Positions 33,427-41,690 of a stretch of 64,000 nucleotides of DNA are shown piece by piece. Position numbers and translations under genes: made by a program. Each line of letters starts with the position of its first letter. Within the stretch, counting starts at the first letter, position 1. The notes under the pieces were generated by a model, which was given only the letters and a program-made list of their open reading frames with translations, had not been told where the DNA came from and did no database searches. This stretch comes from RGIG4079 sp045576735 (GTDB lineage Bacteria; Bacteroidota; Bacteroidia; Bacteroidales; Muribaculaceae): assembly GCA_045576735.1 (NCBI GenBank), contig JAZNGZ010000056.1:45361-109360 (forward strand), in the 5' to 3' direction.

Positions 33427-34392
33427 ATGGCAAAGAACGATAATTTAAAGGATTTTTTGACCGATGTAGCCGATGCTATTCGTGAGAAGAAAGGCTCAAC
33501 TGATTTGATTAATCCACAAGATTTTTCAGGTGAGATTGCAAGCATTCAGAGTGGTGGTGACATTTTTGGATTCGATACAATTGGATATACAATTGATAAC
33601 AATGGCATCAAAGATGATATTGCATATTCACAAGAATTATTACGACAACTTGAAAATGGCGAAATCACCACCTTTCAAAATAAAACTAAAATGGTGTATT
33701 GCCCTAAATTTGATTCAACAAAGTATTCAAAGTTTCCATCTTTTTTCACTGGTTGTACCTCAATGAGGTACTTCCCAAGTGACATTCCCACATTACACAT
33801 TACCACATTTGAGGCTTGTTGGCAAAATTGCTCAACCCTTGTTGAATTAAATGTTGATACATCTAATGCAACTACGATTAGGGCAATGGTAGCTCTTTGT
33901 TCTAAGCTCAAATATGTTTCGTCTATCAATTGTGCAAAATGTAGTGGTGGTAGTGCCACATCGCAAGTTTTCTATAATTGTTCATCATTGCTACAAATAG
34001 AAATTTTCAACACTGGCAACTGCGTAAATTTCTCAAATCTATGTTACGGGTGTAACTCTTTAAACAAGTTGACTACTTTAGATTTGTCATCTGCAACAAG
34101 TGTGACGTCAATATTTGCTTACTGCACCAGATTGGCATTTATTGCTATCACCAACCTCGGCAAATCCACCCTTACTACCTATGACTTTAGTGGTGCAGCA
34201 GTTTGGGGCGAAAATAGTGATGAAATACCTGATGCAAGACAATCCCTAATTGACAGCCTTATTACATATTCTTACGATAGAGCAAGCAATGGTCTGGCTA
34301 CTGCGACAATCAAGTTGAGTGCTAACACAAAGGCACTATTGACCGAGGAGGAAATCGCACAAATAACTGCAAAAGGTTTTACGATTAGTTGA
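33427..34392 (+). CDS. LRR-like surface/receptor-binding tail protein, 321 aa
   Basis: The 321-residue protein begins with a short helical phage module (LKDFLTDVADAIREKKGS, a motif common in tail proteins) and then has repeated C-x-x-L / F-x-x-C patterns (FTGCTSMRYFPS, WQNCSTLVELNVD, YNCSSLLQIEIF, YGCNSLNKLTTL) typical of BspA-type leucine-rich repeats. Such domains bind host surface polymers. It follows the collagen-like gene by one base and is a good candidate host-range determinant. Confidence 0.7.
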   Translation: MAKNDNLKDFLTDVADAIREKKGSTDLINPQDFSGEIASIQSGGDIFGFDTIGYTIDNNGIKDDIAYSQELLRQLENGEITTFQNKTKMVYCPKFDSTKYSKFPSFFTGCTSMRYFPSDIPTLHITTFEACWQNCSTLVELNVDTSNATTIRAMVALCSKLKYVSSINCAKCSGGSATSQVFYNCSSLLQIEIFNTGNCVNFSNLCYGCNSLNKLTTLDLSSATSVTSIFAYCTRLAFIAITNLGKSTLTTYDFSGAAVWGENSDEIPDARQSLIDSLITYSYDRASNGLATATIKLSANTKALLTEEEIAQITAKGFTIS

Positions 34393-34413
34393 TAAAATTA
34401 AAAACAATAAGAT

Positions 34414-34638
34414 ATGATACAAGAAGAAATCAAAGTAAGAGTACTTATCCCAAGTGATGGATATATGCTCACACAAGCATTTGAGGTTGAAATTCAAAAC
34501 CGAGTAGTAAGTGACAAAGTCTATCTTGCCGTGACTGATGAACCGAGCAATTGGAAGGAAATCACGCAAGAAGAAGCCGATGCAATCAAGGCAGAGCAAG
34601 AGAGATTAGTGAATGAACAATTAAAAAACGAAGAATAA
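34414..34638 (+). CDS. Small hypothetical phage protein, 74 aa
   Basis: The 74-residue protein (QEEIKVRVLIPSDGYMLTQ ... KVYLAVTDEPSNWKEIT) is a compact beta-rich protein with an acidic helical tail. The VYLAxTDxPSxWxEIT pattern is common next to tail genes in Bacteroidales prophages. It lies between the LRR gene and the lysis cassette. Function unknown. Confidence 0.65.
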   Translation: MIQEEIKVRVLIPSDGYMLTQAFEVEIQNRVVSDKVYLAVTDEPSNWKEITQEEADAIKAEQERLVNEQLKNEE

Positions 34639-34639
34639 G

Positions 34640-34915
34640 ATGAAACTGAAAATCAAATTTGAAGATGTACTGCACTTTGTGGCGTGCCTACTTTGTGCAT
34701 TCGTGGTGAGTGCTATTATCGCTCACACAACAACCGAGCCAACACCAGCAATCGTCGGAGGTTGGCTTGCTGCAATGTTCCTTGGTGTAGGAAAGGAGTT
34801 CGGAGATTCAAGAGCAAGTGGCAACGCTTGGTCGTGGCGAGATTTCCTTTTCGACTTCATCGGCTCAAGTATAGGTTGTTGGGGTGGATTCTTGACCTAT
34901 GCCATTCATATTTAA
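34640..34915 (+). CDS. Small membrane protein at head of lysis cassette (DUF2279/YfiM-like), 91 aa
   Basis: The 91-residue protein has hydrophobic segments at about 11-27, 37-49 and 67-88. The block FLGVGKEFGDSRASGNAWSW then RDFLFDFIGSSIG resembles YfiM-type proteins (GKExYD...FSWKDLxAD), which are frequent in phage lysis regions. It begins one base after the previous stop. It may be a holin-like or envelope-modifying factor. Confidence 0.6.
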   Translation: MKLKIKFEDVLHFVACLLCAFVVSAIIAHTTTEPTPAIVGGWLAAMFLGVGKEFGDSRASGNAWSWRDFLFDFIGSSIGCWGGFLTYAIHI

Positions 34916-34956
34916 TTAATCTATTCAATCAATATCCAAATATCCAAAACAAAGTT

Positions 34957-35631
34957 ATGAAACGAATAATATTAGGTACTGCGCATGTGTTACAAACACC
35001 GGGCAAATGTTCGCCCGATAAAAAATTTCGTGAGTGCGAATATTCTCGCAAAGTAGTCAATGGGGTAAAGGAGAAACTTGAGACTCAAGGTGTAGTGGTG
35101 TATATCGATATGCCCGAGTTGAATGGTTCGGCTAACCAAAGTGTGGAACTTAAAAAGCGAGTGGCATTCGTGAATAATATCTGCGCCAAGTATGGTGCAG
35201 GGAATTGCGCTTATGTATCAATCCATGTCAATGCAGCCGGAGCAGATGGCAAGTGGCACAATGCCGGTGGTTGGTGCATCTTTACTACAAAGGGGCAAAA
35301 CAATTCCGATAAGTTGGCTACTTGCATCCATGAAGTGGCGCAAGAGGAACTAAAAGACTACTCGAAATATGTAGAGTTAGGTAAAAAAGAGGGTGACTAC
35401 TCAAAGGCTCAAAAGGGAGTGAGAGCAGATTACTCAGATGGTGATCCCGACTTGGAGGCTAACTTCTATGTTATCCGCCATACTGCTTGCCCATCGGTGT
35501 TGAGTGAGAATATGTTCCAAGACACCGAGGCAGATGTTGAGTGGCTGCTATCGGAAGAAGGGTTTAACAGGATAGTGGATATCCATGTAAAGGGTATCTT
35601 AAGATGGATAGAAAAGTATGGAACTAAATAG
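34957..35631 (+). CDS. Phage endolysin, N-acetylmuramoyl-L-alanine amidase (Amidase_3), 224 aa
   Basis: I start at ATG 34957 (MKRIILGTAH); a longer frame from 34684 only shadows the previous gene. Amidase_3 enzymes cut the bond between MurNAc and the peptide stem using zinc. The ligands are visible: H10 (GTAH), E26 or E28 (FRECEY), H90 (SIHVNA), and the catalytic E184 (VLSENMF). There is no signal peptide, so release should depend on the holin encoded next. Its stop overlaps the holin start by 14 bases. Confidence 0.85.
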   Translation: MKRIILGTAHVLQTPGKCSPDKKFRECEYSRKVVNGVKEKLETQGVVVYIDMPELNGSANQSVELKKRVAFVNNICAKYGAGNCAYVSIHVNAAGADGKWHNAGGWCIFTTKGQNNSDKLATCIHEVAQEELKDYSKYVELGKKEGDYSKAQKGVRADYSDGDPDLEANFYVIRHTACPSVLSENMFQDTEADVEWLLSEEGFNRIVDIHVKGILRWIEKYGTK

Positions 35632-36103
35632 TGTATTAGCCTTTATAAATGCGATGGGTGAGGTAATCGATATGCCTCACCTATATCGCCACTTCGGGAT
35701 AATTCTCGGACTATGGCTATTGTTCATAAGTGCTACCCTCATAGACTTGTGGGACGCGATATATACGGCAAGATTACTTAAGCAAAGGATATTCAGCCAT
35801 AAGTTGCGAATGACAATTAACAAGTTGGGTGAGTATTGGCGTATAATGCTATTAGGGTTCGTTTTTGACTTGATAGGTGTGATATTCCCATGGTATGCTT
35901 ATCCTTATTTAAGCATCCTTATATGTGTGGGGATAGTACTGATAGAGATGAAATCGGTGTGGGAACACGCCCAAAAGCGTAAAAGCAAGGTGGCTGAGTT
36001 GCCTAAAATGATTGAACGGATAGTAGAGTGTGGCACAAAGCCCGAAGCTCAAGAGTTGATAAAGCAAATAAGAGAGCATTTTGACGATGGAAAAAAAGAC
36101 TGA
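35618..36103 (+). CDS. Phage holin-type membrane protein, 161 aa
   Basis: The 161-residue protein has hydrophobic segments at about 26-44 (FGIILGLWLLFISATLI) and 75-110 (IMLLGFVFDLIGVIF and LSILICVGIVLIEM) and a charged C-terminal tail. The RHFGIILGLWLLF...DLWDA pattern is that of Bacteroidales phage holins. It starts inside the end of the amidase gene and ends 17 bases past the start of the next gene. Function: timed permeabilisation of the inner membrane. Confidence 0.75.
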   Translation: MELNSVLAFINAMGEVIDMPHLYRHFGIILGLWLLFISATLIDLWDAIYTARLLKQRIFSHKLRMTINKLGEYWRIMLLGFVFDLIGVIFPWYAYPYLSILICVGIVLIEMKSVWEHAQKRKSKVAELPKMIERIVECGTKPEAQELIKQIREHFDDGKKD

Positions 36104-36671
36104 AGAAAATAATATTGCAATGGGTATCGCTATGCTGATAGGTAGCATAGGAATGATATGTTTTTGTGTAGTTTGTTTTTTTGCGTTGGTGCGATGTGTG
36201 CCGGAGAGAGATATTACCGAGCCAAAGCAAGTGCGTGATACTATTATTGACTATGTGATAGATACTATCCCATACTATGAGGTAGTGCCTAAGGATAGTG
36301 TGGTTGTAAGATATGTTGCCGAAAAATTACCGGTTGCCTCTGATGAGGAAGTTAACTTCCCTATCAAAAGTCAATTAGGTGACAGTACCGAAATGGCTGA
36401 TTGCGATAGTGGCAAGGATAGTGTTAGTGTGGTTATACCTATTACACAAAAGCACTATGAGGATAGTACATTTAGCGCATGGGTGAGTGGGTATAAGCCG
36501 AGTCTTGATAGTATCTATGTGTTTCCTCGCAAGGAGGTGCAGACGATAACGATACACACCAAAGAGCAAAAGCGTTGGAGCATTGGGGTGAGCGGGGGCA
36601 TTGGCGTGGTGTATGATGGCAGTTGGCATTGTGGCCCCGGGGTGAATGTGGGGGTGAGTTATAGTTTTTAA
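36087..36671 (+). CDS. Spanin-like membrane-anchored protein (DUF6808 type), 194 aa
   Basis: The start at ATG 36087 is used; a TTG six bases upstream is less likely. One N-terminal membrane segment (about 13-32, MAIGIAMLIG region) is followed by an extracytoplasmic part with DSTFSAWVSGYKPSLDSIYV, a block I know as DUF6808 in Bacteroidales phage lysis regions, and a C-terminal Gly-rich beta segment ending in a membrane-like GVSYSF. It overlaps the holin stop. A role as spanin, disrupting the outer membrane, is inferred. Confidence 0.65.
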   Translation: MEKKTEENNIAMGIAMLIGSIGMICFCVVCFFALVRCVPERDITEPKQVRDTIIDYVIDTIPYYEVVPKDSVVVRYVAEKLPVASDEEVNFPIKSQLGDSTEMADCDSGKDSVSVVIPITQKHYEDSTFSAWVSGYKPSLDSIYVFPRKEVQTITIHTKEQKRWSIGVSGGIGVVYDGSWHCGPGVNVGVSYSF

Positions 36672-36694
36672 TGCATAGTTCATAATTAAAAATT
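36671..36694 (+). repeat. Short AT-rich repeat remnant (copy M)
   Basis: ATGCATAGTTCATAATTAAAAATT follows the stop of the spanin-like gene. It resembles one unit of the AT-rich repeat at 4541 and 24213 but is too short to be certain. Confidence 0.4.
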
Positions 36695-36701
36695 AGGAGG
36701 A

Positions 36702-39425
36702 ATGATAAAGGAGGTTAGATATAACGGATATGCAGCGAACCCGAGCGAGTACCAATCGGCAGATGGCGACTTGGGGGTGGCAATGAATCTTGTGCCGGAA
36801 GATGGCGGACTGAAACTGATGGACGGTGGAAAGGAGGCGCATCAATGGAGCGAAGGCATGAGCGCATTGTATATTCATAGGTCGAGTCAATATAAGCACA
36901 TTATATATACCGATGGCAGTATTGTCTATTGGGCAGAGATGAGTGAGACGGATAACTCATTTGAGGAGGTTGCCGGCAACAAGGTGATAGGACTTGCAGA
37001 AGGGGAAGATGTGCGTGGCATTGTGGCGATAGGGAATACGTTGATTATTACAACGAGCGAGTCGATGCGTTATGTGCTATGGCGAGATGAGGAGTATATC
37101 GACCTCGGGAGCAAGTTGCCATTTGTGGGGATAGAGTTTGATATGAAAAAAGTATTGGATAATGTACGAGTTGACGAAGATGAGTTTACCGATACCCCAC
37201 GATTATTAGGGAATAGGATTCTTGATTCGGTAAATGGCAGCGGGTCAATTTCCGGAATAGAAGACACGAGAGACAATGTGTCGGCATTTCTCAAGAAGAT
37301 AACCGATGCCGTATATGGTTCAATCCTTAATATAGTATCTCAGACGATAGAGTCACAAGGCTATTTTTATCAGCCAATGATGGTGAGATATGCAATAAAA
37401 ATGTATGACGGAGAATATGTAATGCACTCAACACCGGTATTAATGATACCGACGGTTTGTGCACCGAGTGTCAAAGTCAATAGCGCAGAAGGGAATGGCT
37501 CAACACTCAAGACTAATTCAACTACAACCATAGCGTCTTACGCATTGCAGTATCGAATTGTTGGGGCGGTACCAGATTATAAACAATGGGGAGATTTGAT
37601 ACAATCCATAGACATATTTGTGTCGGCACCTATTTATACATGGAACCAATCGGAAGATATCAAAACCGGAGTCAGCCACCTGCCTTGTTTGTCAAGGGCG
37701 TTATATACATCAAATAGAGAGGGATCAGATGCTCCTGATGATATTTTCGCAGGACATTCAGACGGATTGGATTATACTACTCCCTATCGAGGAGACGGAA
37801 ATTTTTGGAATGTGGCACTAAACGACAAATGGGAGAAGGATGTTATTTCTGAGCATATATATTACTTAATTGCGACTATCCCCATTGAACGAGTAAAACA
37901 AATGGAAGCGTTTGCTGATGTTGAGTTAGAGAATAAGGATTTGACCGCATTGGAGACGTTGCCAACATTAGATGATGATTATAATAGCCATAGCAAGTTA
38001 GTAGGAGGCTTTCAGTATGCATACAATAACAGACTCAATCTTGCGAATGTGGAGTATTTCGCCGGAGATACGTTGCCAATAAGGACGATGGGTGCATATG
38101 TTGAGCCTGCTGATGGAGTGAATTATGTGCCGTTGACTATTGATGTGTGGATCAAGAAGGAGGGGAAGGAGATAGTGGCGACACAAACAATCAAAGCGGA
38201 GGCGAGTGAATCAAACCCATTTGCATGGGCAAATGTGGCAAAGAGTGGGGCAACATTTCCACGATGGATGTACTACCCCGATGCCGGGGCATACAAGATG
38301 CGAGTGCGAGGTGACGGCTGGAATAAAACATTTTATCTTACTCCTCATGACTTTTTGAACGGAGCATATTGGTGGGGAGGTCTTGATCTTGATGTGGAGT
38401 TTGGTGAGCTTCCGATAGTCCCGACCGGAGAGATAAAGGCTACCTCGGTGCAAATGGGGAATAAGCTCTACACGAGTGAGGCAGAGAATCCGTGGGTGTT
38501 CCCGGCAAGCGGAGTGCGAGCCATAGGCGATGGAGATATAATAGGCATTGCAAGTGCGGCGAGAGCGTTGAGTGAAGGTCAGTTCGGGCAGTTCCCATTA
38601 TACGCTTTTACCACTGAGGGAGTGTGGGCATTGAGTGTCAATGATACCGGCACCTTCAACCCGGCACAACCTATATCAAGAGATGTGTGTGTGGATGCTG
38701 ATAGCATAACGCAGATAGACCAAAGTGTACTATTTGCCACTAATCGAGGAGTGATGATGATTGCCGGTAGCGAAACGATATGTATGACCGATGGGATTGA
38801 TACCGATAGTCCGATGTTGTTGAGTATGATGCCCGGAGGATTGCAGTTGATGAGTAAGGCGGAGATAGGGAGCAGAACATTTGATATGGTCGCATTTAAA
38901 GATTATCTGCAAGGGGCGAGAATGGTGTATGACTACACACATCAACGGATAGTGTTGTATCAACCTCGATGCGATTATGCTTATGTATATTCGCTCAAGA
39001 GCAAGCAATGGGGCATGATGGAGAGCGAAATCCAATATGGAGTTAATTCCTATCCCGAGGCATTGGTAGTGACGAGCGATAATAAGTTGGTGGATTTATC
39101 TTCGGCAGAGGGAGAACTGATGCGAAAGGGGCTGATGGTCACTCGTGCACTGAAACTTGATGGGGGAGATATACTCAAGACTATTGACACAATAATCCAA
39201 CGAGGTGACTTTGATAGGGGCGATGTGTCAACGGTGCTATGGGGTAGTAGAGACTTGAAGCATTGGCATCTCATTTGGACGAGCAAAGACCATTATCTCC
39301 GTGGGTTCAGAGGCTCACCATATAAGTATTATCGCATAGGAGCGATAGCCGAGATTGGCAAAGAAGAGTCGCTAATCGGAGCGTCAATTAGTTATCAACT
39401 CAAACAAACAAATAAACTACGATGA
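36702..39425 (+). CDS. Large tail protein, beta-propeller-like, 907 aa
   Basis: The 907-residue protein begins MIKEVRYNGYAANPSEYQSA and has repeated four-strand patterns (VRGIVAIGNTLIITTSESMR, GQFPLYAFTTEGVWALSV, QSVLFATNRGVMMIAG, YDYTHQRIVLYQ) that look like propeller blades. Similar proteins occur in Bacteroidota podoviruses and are comparable to tail tubular or stopper proteins. The purine run AGGAGG ends only one base before ATG, too close to act as a normal Shine-Dalgarno sequence. The stop overlaps the next ATG. Confidence 0.65.
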   Translation: MIKEVRYNGYAANPSEYQSADGDLGVAMNLVPEDGGLKLMDGGKEAHQWSEGMSALYIHRSSQYKHIIYTDGSIVYWAEMSETDNSFEEVAGNKVIGLAEGEDVRGIVAIGNTLIITTSESMRYVLWRDEEYIDLGSKLPFVGIEFDMKKVLDNVRVDEDEFTDTPRLLGNRILDSVNGSGSISGIEDTRDNVSAFLKKITDAVYGSILNIVSQTIESQGYFYQPMMVRYAIKMYDGEYVMHSTPVLMIPTVCAPSVKVNSAEGNGSTLKTNSTTTIASYALQYRIVGAVPDYKQWGDLIQSIDIFVSAPIYTWNQSEDIKTGVSHLPCLSRALYTSNREGSDAPDDIFAGHSDGLDYTTPYRGDGNFWNVALNDKWEKDVISEHIYYLIATIPIERVKQMEAFADVELENKDLTALETLPTLDDDYNSHSKLVGGFQYAYNNRLNLANVEYFAGDTLPIRTMGAYVEPADGVNYVPLTIDVWIKKEGKEIVATQTIKAEASESNPFAWANVAKSGATFPRWMYYPDAGAYKMRVRGDGWNKTFYLTPHDFLNGAYWWGGLDLDVEFGELPIVPTGEIKATSVQMGNKLYTSEAENPWVFPASGVRAIGDGDIIGIASAARALSEGQFGQFPLYAFTTEGVWALSVNDTGTFNPAQPISRDVCVDADSITQIDQSVLFATNRGVMMIAGSETICMTDGIDTDSPMLLSMMPGGLQLMSKAEIGSRTFDMVAFKDYLQGARMVYDYTHQRIVLYQPRCDYAYVYSLKSKQWGMMESEIQYGVNSYPEALVVTSDNKLVDLSSAEGELMRKGLMVTRALKLDGGDILKTIDTIIQRGDFDRGDVSTVLWGSRDLKHWHLIWTSKDHYLRGFRGSPYKYYRIGAIAEIGKEESLIGASISYQLKQTNKLR

Positions 39426-39973
39426 TATTAGGGTCGCATAACACGATGAGTTACCTACCACTACGGAATTGGTGGGTAACTCCATTTAACTTTATGTCAC
39501 GATGTCAGAAAGTGGACTATCGTCAACAATATGATAGATACGGCGTGAGATTGTTTGACCTCCGGATAGGATTCTTCGGCGATGAGAACCCTATGTTTTG
39601 TCATGGTTTGGCAAACTATAAGGGTAATGTCAATGAGGTGTTGCGATGGCTGAATGGCAAAGGTGATGTAACAGTGAGAATAATCTTGGAGAAAGGTGAT
39701 GAAGATGCTTTTAAGCGATGGGTCGCACATTGGAAGGCTACCTTTAGGGATATTAATTGGTGTTGTGGGGTACGCAAAAAAGATTGGAAAGACTTGTGTG
39801 GGCTCAAAAATATCGAAGGGTATATCAAGCATTACTATTCCTCGATGCAAGGTGGTAAGATTGACGACCTATGGCCACGATTGTGGGCAAGGAAGAACAA
39901 CAAGAAAATGCTTGCAGAGGTAGATAAAAATGAATCATGTTATGTGATGATGGATTTTATCGAGATAAGATAA
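39422..39973 (+). CDS. PI-PLC-like phosphodiesterase, 183 aa
   Basis: The 183-residue protein starts MILGSHNTMSYLP. GSHNT with H6, the GVRLFDLRI strand (D46, R48) and FCHGL with H61 match the X-domain of bacterial phosphatidylinositol phospholipase C, which uses two histidines and an Arg in acid-base catalysis. Asn follows the first His where B. cereus PI-PLC has Asp. The C-terminus is short for the family, so it may be a minimal or altered enzyme. It overlaps the large tail gene by 4 bases, which suggests a virion-linked role. Confidence 0.7.
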   Translation: MILGSHNTMSYLPLRNWWVTPFNFMSRCQKVDYRQQYDRYGVRLFDLRIGFFGDENPMFCHGLANYKGNVNEVLRWLNGKGDVTVRIILEKGDEDAFKRWVAHWKATFRDINWCCGVRKKDWKDLCGLKNIEGYIKHYYSSMQGGKIDDLWPRLWARKNNKKMLAEVDKNESCYVMMDFIEIR

Positions 39974-40015
39974 AGATAAAAAAATCACAACGAGAGATAA
40001 AGATATATTTGTGGC

Positions 40016-40468
40016 ATGAATACAATAGAATTACATATTTACAAAACACAAGTGTGGGACGAAGTTGCTAAGGCAGCAGCCTACACGGGCGACAAAATGA
40101 TAGGCGATGAAACAGCGTATGAGCGTATCATGTTGACCGATGAAGATGCGAAGGTGCTACAACGATTTTGGGAGGAAACGGTAAGCGTGGCAAACGACCA
40201 GCTGAAAGAGATGCTACTTAATAGTAGTACAGTCTCTGGTGATTATAGTGTTACACTTGAAGTGTCGAGAGCGTATGATGTGAATCTTACCCCGAGTGTG
40301 GAAGCGTCGTTGCGAAGTTATTTTATTTCAGCGATTGTGAGCAAATGGTATATGTTCGCCAATAAGGGCGAAGCAGAAGCGTATGCTACAGAAGCGTTGG
40401 CTATGATGAACGATGTTTTGCGTAAGTTGTATTCAAGGAAGCGACCACAAAGACCTAAAAGAAACTAA
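40016..40468 (+). CDS. Tandem paralogue 1 of three, phage structural candidate, 150 aa
   Basis: The 150-residue helical protein (YKTQVWDEVAKAAAYTGDKM) shares a layout with the next two genes: an N-terminal strand and LL-x-E/D-V-x-x-x-(A/T)Y motif, a central helix, a TLEVS/SLTMP strand, then a long helix ending in VSKWY or VADWY and a basic RKRPQRP tail. A TATATTTG box at 40004-40011 is too close to the ATG for an ordinary leader. The role is unknown; position suggests a virion component. Confidence 0.65.
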   Translation: MNTIELHIYKTQVWDEVAKAAAYTGDKMIGDETAYERIMLTDEDAKVLQRFWEETVSVANDQLKEMLLNSSTVSGDYSVTLEVSRAYDVNLTPSVEASLRSYFISAIVSKWYMFANKGEAEAYATEALAMMNDVLRKLYSRKRPQRPKRN

Positions 40469-40481
40469 ATAATAAAAAGAT

Positions 40482-40979
40482 ATGGCAGATAAAAAGACAG
40501 TAACAGCGACCATCGTAATGGAGGAATTGCTCTATGACGTGATGAATGAAACTTATCTACGAGGTCGCACAATTCAAAATGACACTAACTATAAGGAAGT
40601 AGCAAGCATGTTTGCCTCGTTAGACGAGGAGAATCAAGATAAGATATTACGCTCCATCAAAAGGGCTTTTGCCGAGGTGAAAACAGAGCTAAGTGAGTAT
40701 CTTAATGAGAACGGGCTAACAACCGACAATAAATTAATATCGTCGGATAAAGACTTGGTAATCTCATTGACTATGCCAACGAATTTCAATGAGGCTGCAA
40801 GTGCCGGAGTGGCAGAAGCAATTCATGACTATATTCGTAATTCTACTGTTGCCGATTGGTATTTGGTTACAAACAAAGCAGATGCAGCCGATTATGTAGC
40901 CTTAGCACAACGGTCATTAGAATCGGTGCGAAAGAGTGTTAGCAAGCGAAGCCGCCCTATGCGAAGAACCACAACATAA
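40482..40979 (+). CDS. Tandem paralogue 2 of three, phage structural candidate, 165 aa
   Basis: The 165-residue protein starts MADKKTVTATIVMEELLYDV. It has the same order of elements as its neighbours, including LVISLTMPTNFNEAASAGVA, the C-terminal HDYIRNSTVADWYLV helix and a basic tail SKRSRPMRR. It begins 13 bases after the first paralogue. No known domain. Confidence 0.65.
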   Translation: MADKKTVTATIVMEELLYDVMNETYLRGRTIQNDTNYKEVASMFASLDEENQDKILRSIKRAFAEVKTELSEYLNENGLTTDNKLISSDKDLVISLTMPTNFNEAASAGVAEAIHDYIRNSTVADWYLVTNKADAADYVALAQRSLESVRKSVSKRSRPMRRTTT

Positions 40980-40985
40980 AAGGAT

Positions 40986-41516
40986 ATGTATTGTTGCGAG
41001 AAAAATAAAAAGGAACCTGATAAGGATGTTACCATAACCCTCTTACGCAAGGAGTTGCTCTATGATATAGAGAACTATGCCTATGTGGAAGCCGATATAA
41101 TGAAGGTGGAAGATGAGCATGACAAGCATCAGCTGTTTGATGTGGGTCAAGATGGTAATATTGATTTGGTGACGCGAGTGTTGAATCTTGCATATACCGA
41201 ATGTGTGGAGTGGTTATATCCATACACGAAGCGAGAGGTAGCCGATGATGCTATGTTGTGTAATGCTCCATGTGTTCCGGAAGCGTATAACATCGACATG
41301 ACAGTGCCGGATAGCTTCTCCGCGACCACTATGGGATTGCTAAAGAACCTTATCCACCGATACTTTGTGGCAAGAGTGCTGTGGGAATGGTGTGGGATAG
41401 TGAAGCCCACAAGTGCAGAACATTGGGCAGGTGTGGCTATGCAAGCGAAGGAACAGGCAAAGAGTGCGTTAATATCGAGACGCACCCGACTGCGGAGGAA
41501 GCAGAGCATCTTTTGA
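40986..41516 (+). CDS. Tandem paralogue 3 of three, phage structural candidate, 176 aa
   Basis: The 176-residue member reads VTITLLRKELLYDIENYAYV near the start, YNIDMTVPDSFSATTMGLL in the middle, and YFVARVLWEWCGIV then RRTRLRRKQSIF at the end, parallel to its two neighbours. It has extra cysteines (residues 3, 4 and more). It ends 6 bases before the GGGGGC hairpin at 41523. Confidence 0.65.
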   Translation: MYCCEKNKKEPDKDVTITLLRKELLYDIENYAYVEADIMKVEDEHDKHQLFDVGQDGNIDLVTRVLNLAYTECVEWLYPYTKREVADDAMLCNAPCVPEAYNIDMTVPDSFSATTMGLLKNLIHRYFVARVLWEWCGIVKPTSAEHWAGVAMQAKEQAKSALISRRTRLRRKQSIF

Positions 41517-41522
41517 TGCAAA

Positions 41523-41543
41523 GGGGGCAAAAGAAAAGCCCCC
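41523..41543. terminator. GC-rich hairpin after the paralogue trio
   Basis: GGGGGC (41523-41528) pairs with GCCCCC (41538-41543) around AAAAGAAAA. It directly follows the last structural gene. A T-run is absent on the plus strand and only TTTGC follows on the minus strand, so it may be a weak terminator or an mRNA-end stabiliser. Confidence 0.5.
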
Positions 41544-41563
41544 GACAATATAGAATATTAGAG

Positions 41564-41654
41564 CTACCACACTACATAATATCCTAAAGAGGTCATCGAG
41601 GGCAATAAGCCTTGTCAGCCTCTTTAGGATATACTTTATTTATGTAGGTGGTAG
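41564..41654. other. 91-nt long imperfect hairpin (possible structured RNA)
   Basis: The left arm CTACCACACTACATAA (41564-41579) pairs with TTATGTAGGTGGTAG (41640-41654) with one bulged base. The arm ATATCCTAAAGAGG (41579-41592) pairs perfectly with CCTCTTTAGGATAT (41619-41632). A third short stem AGGGC / GCCTT caps the loop on the plus-strand reading with one G-U pair. The two main stems are separated by a 7-base one-sided bulge. It occupies most of the gap 41517-41689, which has no supported gene. Confidence 0.75.
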
Positions 41655-41659
41655 TAAGG

Positions 41660-41690
41660 CAAAGGTAAACAAAATAATTGAAATAAGCAA
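41660..41690 (-). promoter_or_regulatory. Leftward promoter pointing into the 91-nt hairpin
   Basis: On the minus strand TACCTTTG (41660-41667) is a perfect TAnnTTTG -7 box, and TTG (41688-41690) lies exactly 20 bases upstream, as in Bacteroidota promoters. Transcription would begin near 41653, the edge of the hairpin. No leftward gene lies within reach, so the product would be non-coding or antisense RNA. Confidence 0.5.

Noticed and set aside
33427..34392. Diversity-generating retroelement target in the LRR-like gene
   Set aside because: No reverse transcriptase or template repeat is found in the window.
36695..36700. AGGAGG before the 907-residue tail gene as Shine-Dalgarno site
   Set aside because: Only one base separates it from the ATG, too short for normal ribosome binding.
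40004..40011. TATATTTG promoter box before the first tandem paralogue
   Set aside because: The predicted transcript start falls on the start codon at 40016; a leaderless message is possible but unsupported.
41564..41654. Hammerhead-like ribozyme
   Set aside because: The minus strand has CTGACAAG, but the CTGANGA core, the GAAA box and three-stem layout are missing.
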